This document shows, piece after piece, positions 56,201 to 63,089 of a stretch of DNA of 64,000 nucleotides. Below the pieces are notes generated by a model. The model was given only the letters and a program-made list of their open reading frames with translations, did not search any database and was not told where the DNA came from. Numbering within the stretch: the first letter of the stretch is position 1; each line of letters begins with the position of its first letter. The DNA lies in contig NZ_LT630003.1 in assembly GCF_900105615.1 (NCBI RefSeq), forward strand, positions 2,852,001 through 2,916,000, given 5' to 3'. Source of the DNA: Lacrimispora sphenoides JCM 1415 (GTDB taxonomy: Bacteria; Bacillota; Clostridia; Lachnospirales; Lachnospiraceae). The position numbers and the translations under genes were made by a program.

Positions 56201-57248
56201 TTCCAACCTTTATGCCCTGCTCTTTGCCGTCAGAAATCCTGGTAACAGTGATGGTATTCGGCTTCCATAGGGTCGTCTGCCACTTGACCACAGTTCCGTC
56301 ATCATCTACGTTTGTGCATACGTCCGTAATATCTGTCCCATCCACATCAATGGTATAATCATCTATACTTCCTTCCTGGAACGTGATAACTGCATACTGG
56401 ATCCAGCCTAAGTCTACCAGCTTTGTCTTTTCTGCATGAACAAAAACACCCTTACCTTCCTGGCTGTTATTCTCTTCGTCAGGATTGCCCTCATTCCCGC
56501 CGGGGCTGCCTCCGTTGTTCTTATTGCCTGAGGAGTTGCCTCCGTTATTCTCATTCCCCGAGGAATTGCCTCCGCCTGAGGAACCGCTTCTTCCGGAAGA
56601 ACTGCTTCCTCCACCGGAAGATGCTGTTTTCTTTGTGCTTTCTGCTGCAGGTACTGAGGCCAGGCCTCTGCCGGCCTCGTAATGAACAGTTCCATCAGAC
56701 TCCACCCATCGGCCGTCGCCATTTACAAAATATCCATCCGGGGTAGTCTGGCCTGTATACATCCTTCCCATATCTGTTCCGTCAGCAGTATTAAAATAAT
56801 AGCAATAACCGTCAATCCACTGCCACCCTGTCTTCATGGCTCCAAGGTTTCCATCATTGGCCGTATTAAAAAAGTACCATGTTCCGCCGCCAGCCTGGTA
56901 CCAGCCGGAGCGCATCTGGCCCTCTGTTCCATCATTGGAAGTGTTCAGATAGTATCTTATTCCCTTTTCATCCTGAAACCATCCTGTCTTCATGGCACCG
57001 TTTTCCGGGTGAAGATAATACCAGCCCGACGTCTTTTTAATCCACCCGGCGCTTAAACTGCCTGAGGCCTCATAATGTTTCCAGCCATCATTTTCATATT
57101 TCCAGTCGCCCTGCGTGTATATGCCCCCGTCTCTGCTTGTCTGGGAACTGCCTGTTATACCCGCCCATGCTATGCCGAACTGGGAAAGTACACAAGCGGC
57201 TGTCAATATTGGTACCACTGTTTTTTGAATCAACTTTTTCTTAACCAT
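53277..57248 (-). CDS. Large cell-wall surface protein: choline-binding-type repeats, DUF1533/Shr-like domains, Glu/Lys repeat tail
   Basis: 1323 residues. A signal peptide ends near residue 30. Residues ~45-200 are five or so cell-wall-binding repeats (Gly-Trp-aromatic: 'GWIKKTSGWYYLHPENGAMK', 'GWYQAGGGTWYFFNTAND'). A Ser/Gly/Asn linker (~205-265) follows. Then come beta-rich domains, some ending in the pattern 'YTVTAYANGYQTMSKKV', 'LRIVAEGYKEQTVVLHV', 'YTVLVTAEGYTAKTLTF', which I relate to DUF1533, now linked to the haemoglobin-interacting domain of Shr. The tail is Glu/Lys repeats; there is no LPXTG signal, so anchoring is through the repeats. Starts ATG 57248 after AAAGGAGGATGG. It is divergent from the AraC/transporter cluster and shares its operator. 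Confidence 0.75.
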   Translation of the reverse strand: MVKKKLIQKTVVPILTAACVLSQFGIAWAGITGSSQTSRDGGIYTQGDWKYENDGWKHYEASGSLSAGWIKKTSGWYYLHPENGAMKTGWFQDEKGIRYYLNTSNDGTEGQMRSGWYQAGGGTWYFFNTANDGNLGAMKTGWQWIDGYCYYFNTADGTDMGRMYTGQTTPDGYFVNGDGRWVESDGTVHYEAGRGLASVPAAESTKKTASSGGGSSSSGRSGSSGGGNSSGNENNGGNSSGNKNNGGSPGGNEGNPDEENNSQEGKGVFVHAEKTKLVDLGWIQYAVITFQEGSIDDYTIDVDGTDITDVCTNVDDDGTVVKWQTTLWKPNTITVTRISDGKEQGIKVGKGSTAELPERGSLDSAPSAILTNGSISVFDYWLDNYDKDGNVRVRPEKTTFHLSGKDQETFPELPADYYLPDTMIDKDGKGRIQFKLSLKTLAQENWFDQLKTIKVLDAENSILNKNLVFTTVIETENGKTGVITIQLPQTNLFVRGRYQLNLSSGYSKATMNVPLHLVDNRLFAMNLNTLNPSPKEGEDFAFNIVGPDGESFGTEILSPIYRVDLTMPSGKVKSLTNISQWYEIGPMLHICGTDTDDNVITDESGIYTVTAYANGYQTMSKKVEVGSNSQTRADDLKIFAVAKSYGIDAMSSATVAIPDGGGSGSSGSSGGSKMNGYLIFDHDLLANALILHEINNVNEDSEAVVQLWYDQKAQAVMDENAEVFYNFTHYLNAVKDGKLGTGEYLSFEKYKETQTGGETGNRPYQVKRVLEDGKLGTVESLLSVVGKTAPALKGAEGKLGEDLVLTSDKDKEYISKITALYLDNSAIALRSDDYITAYKISEAKESVTLLSKTEGTGGGTQQLTEAEHKLRIVAEGYKEQTVVLHVVKELEMFKLSLTENPDKAEAEDAAAYRVGQKVFINAAADEDDGSQKKLRGDFMKNLTGMTLTGPDDNTRKVLSKEQGGIFSQDNYEKGDYSFTLQKDLFQKAGHYTVLVTAEGYTAKTLTFEILEAAGKPVENEKSAPGVETTKFVKGTNWDPAYYRVTFDTTDEKATKEYLNADKTVIVNGIPYKKAVLFSTSRQNEFKVSKDDSYGVVKYLDFTADGFTEEENEVVIEVSGYETLTFMVDLFDPEEGMEGKLASVTLKEEEAAETREEKTEETKEEPGKAEEEKIDTKEEPGKAEEEKTEETKEEPGKDEEEKTEEMKEEPEETEEDKTEKIKEEPGKAGEDSTEGVKEELSKTGEDKTKEVIVEPVETAEDKAYDTKEVTAEARERDTKEAAESKKEEIQKDTTGTDETVSGSQGKELEEGKKIEKTANSAVGE
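53490..53800 (-). repeat. Glu/Lys/Pro repeat tract in the surface protein tail
   Basis: Encodes about eight units of the type 'EETKEEPGKAEEEKTEE' with drift toward the C-terminus. At the DNA level the units are imperfect 48-51 bp repeats. The tract is strongly acidic and would be extended or helical. Confidence 0.75.
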
Positions 57249-57262
57249 TCCATCCTCCTTTT

Positions 57263-57283
57263 TTAGTTAGTTTAGACTAACCA
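57263..57283. promoter_or_regulatory. Inverted-repeat operator at the surface protein gene
   Basis: GTTAG (57266-57270), 6 nt, CTAAC (57277-57281); the arms extend to GTTAGT/ACTAAC. It begins about six bases downstream of the predicted start. The same repeat stands at 58424-58439 in front of the FecB-like gene. It resembles DtxR-type half sites in sequence, but the spacing is different. Confidence 0.6.
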
Positions 57284-57293
57284 TCGCCATCTC

Positions 57294-57322
57294 AGTATAT
57301 CGGGGAGGTTATCGGTTGTCAA
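57294..57322 (-). promoter_or_regulatory. Promoter of the surface protein gene
   Basis: On the - strand TTGACA, 17 nt, TATACT; start near 57287. Confidence 0.75.
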
Positions 57323-57381
57323 TGATGATATGAGAGAATGAATGAGTCTTTTTCTCAACAGCCCGAATTCCTTTTTCCTGG

Positions 57382-57446
57382 CAGAGGACCTGTGGTATGA
57401 TGATACGGTAAGGTTTTTGACAGAGGACCTTTCTATGTGATACTAT
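57382..57446 (+). promoter_or_regulatory. AraC gene promoter with a 25-bp imperfect direct repeat
   Basis: TTGACA (57417-57422), 18 nt, TACTAT (57441-57446). CAGAGGACCT occurs at 57382-57391 and again at 57421-57430, each followed by a similar TATG-TGATAC stretch; the second copy lies between -35 and -10, as for an autoregulatory site. Confidence 0.5.
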
Positions 57447-57483
57447 CAATACTTTTATTATCTAAGGAATGTGATGTGGAGCC

Positions 57484-58287
57484 ATGGCAATGGAACTAAA
57501 TACGATTGTAGAGCATTTTGCAGCCACACTTTTTAAAGTACAAGGGGTATACCGTTATAAAATACCAGCCGGTAGTAAGGGCATACAAAGAACCGCTTCT
57601 TATCCGGGGTTTATATTCCCGCTTTCCGGCTGCGCTGAATACCAGTTTAACGATACGCCATATTTTATCAAACCAGGAGTAGTTATCCATGGTTCGGCCA
57701 ACACCGCCATGCGCAAGCGTGTCATTGGAGACGAAAACTGGGAATTCGTTTCTGTTCTTTATGAAACTTTCAACGAATCACCTCACATGAAATTGAGGAA
57801 TACCCATTTCAGCATAGCCGTCGGACAAAGCCCCCAGCTGTACGATATGCTTCATCATTTGTACGCAACCTCTAACCGGCCCGGCGGTCTTGCGGTCTTT
57901 CAAACGGAAACCTTGTTCCGCCGGGTGCTGGAGGAGACATTCTTGCGTGCCAGAAACCAGACAAGGTACGGCGCACAGGAGCTTTTTGAATCGGTATCGG
58001 AGTACATCCATACCCACTACATGGATGGTTTAACCGTAAATTCACTTGCCTGGCAAAACGAAGTTAATGAAAACCGTTTGTTTTATGTTTTTCAAAAGTA
58101 TGCAGGCATGGGGCCGGCAGATTATTTACGGACGTACCGCCTAAACCGCGCCAGGGAGCTGCTTGTTACAACCTCCATTCCCATTGGAACCATAGGGGAG
58201 CAAACAGGCTACCCAGATGCACTGTATTTTAGCCGCATATTTAAGAGACATTTTGGAGTGCCTCCAAGCAAATTCAGGGAAGAATAA
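57484..58287 (+). CDS. AraC-family transcriptional regulator
   Basis: 267 residues. The N-terminal half is a cupin-like sensor ('RTASYPGFIFPLSGCAEYQFNDTPYFIKPGVVIHGSAN'-type sequence). The C-terminal double HTH has 'GLTVNSLAWQNEVNENRLFYVFQKYAG' and 'PIGTIGEQTGYPDALYFSRIFKRHFGVPPSKFRE'. Unlike the regulator at 6.1 kb it has no membrane helix. It opens the transporter/nitrogenase-like cluster and probably regulates it; a similar plan (AraC, surface receptor, Fe-type ABC) is common in siderophore loci. Confidence 0.85.
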   Translation: MAMELNTIVEHFAATLFKVQGVYRYKIPAGSKGIQRTASYPGFIFPLSGCAEYQFNDTPYFIKPGVVIHGSANTAMRKRVIGDENWEFVSVLYETFNESPHMKLRNTHFSIAVGQSPQLYDMLHHLYATSNRPGGLAVFQTETLFRRVLEETFLRARNQTRYGAQELFESVSEYIHTHYMDGLTVNSLAWQNEVNENRLFYVFQKYAGMGPADYLRTYRLNRARELLVTTSIPIGTIGEQTGYPDALYFSRIFKRHFGVPPSKFREE

Positions 58288-58302
58288 GCCGCCGGTACAA
58301 GG

Positions 58303-58330
58303 AAATGCCCATGGTTTTCCACGGGCATTT
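58303..58330 (+). terminator. Terminator of the AraC gene
   Basis: AAATGCCC pairs with GGGCATTT around a 12-nt loop and is followed by TTTC. It separates the AraC transcript from the transporter operon. Confidence 0.8.
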
Positions 58331-58386
58331 TTTCGTGCTGCCAACTACAATTCAGGATATGTCCATATAAATTACGGATAAAGCCA

Positions 58387-58415
58387 TTCACATAAGCACC
58401 GTGGTTTGATATATT
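58387..58415 (+). promoter_or_regulatory. Promoter of the FecB/nitrogenase-like operon
   Basis: TTCACA, 17 nt, TATATT; start near 58422, immediately before the operator. Confidence 0.6.
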
Positions 58416-58422
58416 ATCCAGG

Positions 58423-58443
58423 AGTTAGTCTCATCTAACTAAC
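58423..58443. promoter_or_regulatory. Inverted-repeat operator at the FecB/nitrogenase-like operon
   Basis: AGTTAG (58423-58428), 6 nt, CTAACT (58435-58440). It holds the same GTTAG-N6-CTAAC element, in the same position relative to the predicted start, as the surface protein gene. Confidence 0.6.
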
Positions 58444-58461
58444 AATTCAGGAGGTGCTACA

Positions 58462-59454
58462 TTGAAAAAACAAATCTCTATTTTATTTGCACTGCTTTTG
58501 TCTGCCGGACTGCTATCCGCTTGTTCAAAGGAACAGCAGACGGTACCCCCCTTACCAACAGAAAGTACTGGTACACAAGAATCCGTAAAACCGCAGGTAC
58601 CGGATACTTCCAAAGATTCTTCGTGGCCGCGTACCATAACAGATGCCGGCGGCCATAATATAACCCTGGCCAGCCAGCCTAAGCGCATTGCCATTCTCCA
58701 TTCCAACTATCTGGAATATTTTTTTGCACTCGGCACTCCGGTTGCCGCCTCGGCAGGGGCTTCAGCAGGAACGGCTCAGCAGGCTCTGGAAACCTATGAA
58801 ACACTGATTCCTTATGGCGGTACCGAAGAAATCATGGATCTTGGAAGTGCACGGGAAATCAATCTGGAAGCGGTTCTGGAAGCGAAACCGGATATGATCG
58901 TAACCTTTGCCGGGCACACAGGTCTGGATGAAATATATGACCAGTTAAATCAGATCGCCCCCGTAGTACTGCTGGATTATAGTGACACATGGCAGAACCA
59001 GACCCTTGCCTGCGGTGAAATCATGGGCAGGGAAGAGGCAGCCGGGAAAATCATTAAGGAAACCGAGGAAGCCATAGCATCAGCCCATGAAGTGTTGAGT
59101 CAGCAGGATAAAACCGTTGCTATTTTCCGCACCAGCGGAGGCAAGGCATTTGTTGCCCGGGGCAGCCGCAGCTATTACAATGCTTTCGGCATCACTCCGC
59201 CCAAGGGATACACCTTTGGTTATGAAACCTTCTCCCTGGAAGCGGTGGCGGATATGGACCCGGATTACATCATCTTCATGGACTATATTGATACTGCCAA
59301 AGGATTTGTAAAATCCCAGGAAGCTTCATCAGTCTGGCTGAATATGAGCGCTGTAAAAAATGGCAATGTACTTTATTTTGATGACTCCCTTAACACCTTT
59401 GGGCCCTTAGCCATGGAGTTAACTGCCAAAAAGCTGGTGCGGGCAATCAAATGA
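58462..59454 (+). CDS. FecB-like iron-compound-binding lipoprotein
   Basis: 330 residues, starting at TTG 58462 seven bases after GGAGG; no ATG fits. Lipobox LLSAC, Cys21. Class III binding fold: 'TITDAGGHNITLASQPKRIAILHSNYLEYFFALG', 'EAVLEAKPDMIVTFAGH', 'MDPDYIIFMDYID'. These proteins bind Fe(III)-siderophores, haem, cobalamin or similar chelates. The stop overlaps the next ATG (ATGA). Confidence 0.9.
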   Translation: MKKQISILFALLLSAGLLSACSKEQQTVPPLPTESTGTQESVKPQVPDTSKDSSWPRTITDAGGHNITLASQPKRIAILHSNYLEYFFALGTPVAASAGASAGTAQQALETYETLIPYGGTEEIMDLGSAREINLEAVLEAKPDMIVTFAGHTGLDEIYDQLNQIAPVVLLDYSDTWQNQTLACGEIMGREEAAGKIIKETEEAIASAHEVLSQQDKTVAIFRTSGGKAFVARGSRSYYNAFGITPPKGYTFGYETFSLEAVADMDPDYIIFMDYIDTAKGFVKSQEASSVWLNMSAVKNGNVLYFDDSLNTFGPLAMELTAKKLVRAIK

Positions 59455-60488
59455 TGATCCATAAACACAAACCCATGAAAAGCGGAAACCATAGGCGTGT
59501 TATCCCGCTGCGTCCTCTCATTACTGCCGTAATGATTTTATTAATGCTTCTTTTGTGTATTTCAATTACACAAGGAACTGCAAACATTTCTATGGATACT
59601 GTTGTCAGCGCTTTCACACATTTTGACAGCAGGAACCCCCAGCACCTTATGGTCATAGACTTGCGGCTGCCCAGAGTGCTCATCAGCGGCCTGATTGGCG
59701 CGGCTCTTGCCGTAGCTGGTGCAATTATGCAGGGAACCACCCGCAATCCCATGGCCGATTCAGGGCTTATGGGGATCAATGCAGGCGCAGGTTTTGCCAT
59801 TGCAATGTGCTTTGCATTTATGCCGGGGATTAGCTATGGCATGCTGATTGTTTTCTCCTTTCTCGGTGCGGCCCTTGGCGCCCTTCTGATTAACGGCATT
59901 GCCGCCTCCCACAAAGGCGGGAGGAGTCCTATGGACCTGGTGCTGGCCGGGGCTGCAATCAGTACACTTTTGTCGGCGTTTAGCCAGGGAATCGCCCTGG
60001 GCTTTGATGCAGGAAGGGACGTGCTGTTTTGGACCGTGGGGGGCGTGGCAAACGTAACGTGGCAGCAGTTTTATATTCTTGCGCCTGTTGTTTCGGCCGC
60101 CCTTCTGTGTGCGTTTTTACTTTCTCCCTATGTATCCATACTGAATATGGGCGAGGATGTTGCCGCAGGGCTTGGACTTAACACGGCCCTTATCCATTGT
60201 CTCTGCACACTTGTAGTGCTTGCATTGGCTGGTATTTCTGTATCGGTGGTAGGATCAGTTTCCTTTGTGGGGCTCATCATCCCCCATGGAGCCCGGTTTC
60301 TCGTGGGCGTGGACTATAAAAAGATAATCCCCTCCGCGGCTGTTTTGGGAGCCCTTCTTCTGGTACTGGCAGATTTAGGCGCAAGGACGGTAAACCCGCC
60401 ATTTGAAGTTCCTTTGGGCGTGATCACATCCCTCATCGGCGTTCCCTTCTTTCTATATCTGTCGCAGAAAACAAGGAGGGTTGCTTAA
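59451..60488 (+). CDS. FecCD-family permease, first subunit
   Basis: 345 residues with about ten membrane helices. Family motifs 'LRLPRVLISGLIGAALAVAGAIMQGTTRNPMADSGLMGINAGAGFAI'-type region, 'AAGLGLNTALIH', 'SFVGLIIPHGARFLVG' and 'EVPLGVITSLIGVPFFLYL'. It forms the membrane dimer with the next gene product. It starts at ATG 59451 inside the fecB stop. Confidence 0.92.
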   Translation: MMIHKHKPMKSGNHRRVIPLRPLITAVMILLMLLLCISITQGTANISMDTVVSAFTHFDSRNPQHLMVIDLRLPRVLISGLIGAALAVAGAIMQGTTRNPMADSGLMGINAGAGFAIAMCFAFMPGISYGMLIVFSFLGAALGALLINGIAASHKGGRSPMDLVLAGAAISTLLSAFSQGIALGFDAGRDVLFWTVGGVANVTWQQFYILAPVVSAALLCAFLLSPYVSILNMGEDVAAGLGLNTALIHCLCTLVVLALAGISVSVVGSVSFVGLIIPHGARFLVGVDYKKIIPSAAVLGALLLVLADLGARTVNPPFEVPLGVITSLIGVPFFLYLSQKTRRVA

Positions 60489-61535
60489 ATGACGCACAAA
60501 GAAATAAACCTTTTTAAAAGAAAGACCACAATGCGAAATACGATGGTTATAGGCACATGTTTTGCTCTTTTTATCCTGTCCGGTCTAATCAGCCTGAACA
60601 CCGGTTACAGCAAGCTTTCCCCCTCAGACATCCTCCACGCCATGATGGGAGGCGGCAGGGGAAAAGAGAAACTGATCCTGTTCTCCTTCCGCCTTCCCCG
60701 CATAGTCCTTTCCATGCTGGTGGGGGCCGGACTGGCGGTATCCGGCTGTCTCTTGCAGGGGGTCACAAAAAATCCCCTGGCAGATCCTGGGCTGTTAGGC
60801 ATCCATTCAGGCGCAGGACTTATGGTGGTGCTTTATGTACTTTTCGTTGGCCCCCGGTCCCCCCTTGCCGTTTTTACGCTTCCCGTTCTGGCGCTTTTGG
60901 GGGCAGGCGCTGCGGCAGTTCTCGTCTATTTCCTTTCCTGTAAAAAAGGAGCAGGTACGTCGCCTGTATCCATGGTGATGACCGGAATCGCGATCCAGGC
61001 AGGGTTATCCGCCCTGACCACCCTGCTGGTGGTTAAACTTGATGACACCCAGTACGCCTTTGTTTCCTCATGGCAGACAGGAAGCATCTGGGGAGCCAAC
61101 TGGACATTTGTACTCGCCCTTCTGCCCTGGTTGTGTATCCTGATTCCTGCCTCCTTATACAAAGCAGGGATCTTAGATGTTATGGGTCTTGGGGATGAAA
61201 CCGCTGCCGGCCTTGGCGTTTCTGTGCACAAGGAAAGGAAAAAACTTCTGCTCATGGCGGCAGCCTTAGCCGGCGCCTGTGTCTCGGTAAGCGGCAGCAT
61301 CAGCTTTGTGGGGCTTATGGCTCCCCACATCACCCGCCGCATAGTAGGGCCGGGGCATGGCATTGCCCTGCCCGTATGCGCTCTGCTGGGAGCGCTGCTG
61401 GTATCGGCAGCTGATACCATTGCCCGGGTTGTCATCCAGCCGTCATCGCTGCCCACTGGAGTGGTGGTATCCATAATTGGTGCACCATACTTTATATACC
61501 TGCTTTCCCGGCGGGAAAAAGAAATGAGGCGATAA
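60489..61535 (+). CDS. FecCD-family permease, second subunit
   Basis: 348 residues, about ten membrane helices: 'FRLPRIVLSMLVGAGLAVSGCLLQGVTKNPLADPGLLGIHSGAG'-type region, 'AAGLGVSVHKERKKLLLMAAALAGA', 'SFVGLMAPHITRRIVGPGHG', 'SLPTGVVVSIIGAPYFIYLL'. It begins at the base after the previous stop. Two different FecCD subunits are typical of siderophore systems and less so of BtuC/HmuU, which are homodimers. Confidence 0.92.
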   Translation: MTHKEINLFKRKTTMRNTMVIGTCFALFILSGLISLNTGYSKLSPSDILHAMMGGGRGKEKLILFSFRLPRIVLSMLVGAGLAVSGCLLQGVTKNPLADPGLLGIHSGAGLMVVLYVLFVGPRSPLAVFTLPVLALLGAGAAAVLVYFLSCKKGAGTSPVSMVMTGIAIQAGLSALTTLLVVKLDDTQYAFVSSWQTGSIWGANWTFVLALLPWLCILIPASLYKAGILDVMGLGDETAAGLGVSVHKERKKLLLMAAALAGACVSVSGSISFVGLMAPHITRRIVGPGHGIALPVCALLGALLVSAADTIARVVIQPSSLPTGVVVSIIGAPYFIYLLSRREKEMRR

Positions 61536-61536
61536 A

Positions 61537-62322
61537 ATGAACGCAATAGCAACTAAAAAATTAAGGCTGGCCTATGACGGACATCGTGTGGTGGATTGTC
61601 TGGATCTGATGATTCCCCATGGAAAAGTCACTTCCCTCATAGGGCCCAATGGCTGCGGAAAATCCACCATATTAAAAGCAGCCGGCCGTATCCTTAAGCC
61701 GCAAAAAGGCTGGGTGCTTCTTAACGGCAGTGATATCCAGGCCCTTCCCACAAGAGAGGTGGCAAAGCGGATGTCCATATTGCCTCAAACGCCCACTGCG
61801 CCAGCAGGTCTGACCGTGAGGGAGCTTGTATCCTATGGGCGCTTTCCCCGCCGTCATGGTCTGGGCAAGGAAAAGAAAGAGGATGAGGACAAGATCTCAT
61901 GGGCGATGGAAGTGACCCGGCTCACCGGTTTAGAAACAGCAGCGGTTGATGCCCTCTCCGGCGGGCAGCGGCAAAGAGTGTGGATTGCCATGGCTCTTGC
62001 CCAGGAGACCGACTTGATTTTACTTGACGAGCCCACCACCTACTTAGACATGGCCTATCAGCTTGAAGTTCTGGAACTGTTAGAAACGCTTAACAGGGAA
62101 CGGAATTGTACCATTGCCATGGTGCTCCATGACTTAAATCTTGCCTCCCGCTTTTCAGATTTTCTCGTGGCCATCCGGGGTGGAAGCATTGTCGCGCAGG
62201 GTACGCCGGAGGAGATCATGACGCCCGGGGTTTTACGGGAAACCTTTCACATCGATGCAGAAATAGCCGCCGACCCCCGAACCGGCAGACCTGCCTGCAT
62301 CTCATACCATTTAATTGACTAA
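61537..62322 (+). CDS. FecE-like ABC transporter ATPase
   Basis: 261 residues. Walker A 'GPNGCGKST', '[24 protein letters not shown]', signature '[17 protein letters not shown]', Walker B '[16 protein letters not shown]', H-loop '[13 protein letters not shown]'. This is a standard iron-chelate ATPase. One base after the permease gene and 14 before the NifH-like gene, so the transporter and the nitrogenase-like genes form one transcript. Confidence 0.94.
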   Translation: MNAIATKKLRLAYDGHRVVDCLDLMIPHGKVTSLIGPNGCGKSTILKAAGRILKPQKGWVLLNGSDIQALPTREVAKRMSILPQTPTAPAGLTVRELVSYGRFPRRHGLGKEKKEDEDKISWAMEVTRLTGLETAAVDALSGGQRQRVWIAMALAQETDLILLDEPTTYLDMAYQLEVLELLETLNRERNCTIAMVLHDLNLASRFSDFLVAIRGGSIVAQGTPEEIMTPGVLRETFHIDAEIAADPRTGRPACISYHLID

Positions 62323-62336
62323 GGGAGTTTAATACT

Positions 62337-63089
62337 ATGAAACGAATTGCTATTTATGGAAAAGGCGGCATTGGGAAGTCAACTACGGTTTCCAACTTAT
62401 CTGCTGCCATGGCAAAACTGGGGCTCACCGTACTGCAAATCGGCTGCGACCCAAAAGCAGATTCCACCCGTAACTTAACGGGCGGAAAAAACATCCCCAC
62501 TGTACTGGACACTTTGCGGGATAAAGGAGATGTAGAACTGGACGATATCGTGTTCAAAAGTGAAACCGGTGTTTTATGTGTAGAATCCGGCGGGCCGGTT
62601 CCAGGCGTGGGCTGTGCCGGCCGGGGCATCATTACTGCATTTGAAACGCTGGAAGAGTTAGATGCTTATTCTGTGTTTTCTCCTGATGTGGTGCTGTATG
62701 ACGTATTAGGCGACGTGGTTTGCGGAGGATTTGCCATGCCCATCCGGGGCGGCTACGCAGACGAAGTATGCATTGTCACTTCCGGTGAAATGATGAGTCT
62801 TTACGCTGCCGCCAACATCGCGCAAGCGGTCAAGAGCTTTGCGCCCAGAGGCTATGCCGGCCTCCGGGGTCTGATTTTCAACGCTAAAAACTTTGACGGC
62901 GAAGAAGGGCTTGTACAAAAAGCCGCCGATGAAATAGACGCTTCCGTCCTTTTTCATATCCCCCGGGATCCCTATGTGCAGCGTTCGGAAGTACAGGGAA
63001 AAACTGTGGTGGAGGCATTTCCTGACAGCCATATGGCAAAAAGGTATCAGGACCTCGCCCGACTGCTTCTGGAAGGAGGGCTTTCATGA
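62337..63089 (+). CDS. NifH-like nitrogenase iron protein (electron donor ATPase)
   Basis: 250 residues. P-loop GKGGIGKST at 8-16, switch region 'GCDPKADST' (36-44), and both 4Fe-4S ligands of the family: Cys93 in 'GVGCAGRG' and Cys129 in '[10 protein letters not shown]'. Shorter than NifH (about 275-295), lacking part of the C-terminal end. By analogy with NifH, BchL, and CfbC it would form a dimer, bind one cluster between subunits, and hand electrons to the component-1-like protein encoded next. No other nif genes are here, so nitrogen fixation is unlikely. Confidence 0.88.
   Translation: MKRIAIYGKGGIGKSTTVSNLSAAMAKLGLTVLQIGCDPKADSTRNLTGGKNIPTVLDTLRDKGDVELDDIVFKSETGVLCVESGGPVPGVGCAGRGIITAFETLEELDAYSVFSPDVVLYDVLGDVVCGGFAMPIRGGYADEVCIVTSGEMMSLYAAANIAQAVKSFAPRGYAGLRGLIFNAKNFDGEEGLVQKAADEIDASVLFHIPRDPYVQRSEVQGKTVVEAFPDSHMAKRYQDLARLLLEGGLS

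Noticed and set aside
62337-63089. True nitrogen fixation (nifH)
   Set aside because: The protein is shorter than NifH, sits in an iron-chelate transport operon, and the partner is only distantly NifD-like; no nif accessory gene is in view.
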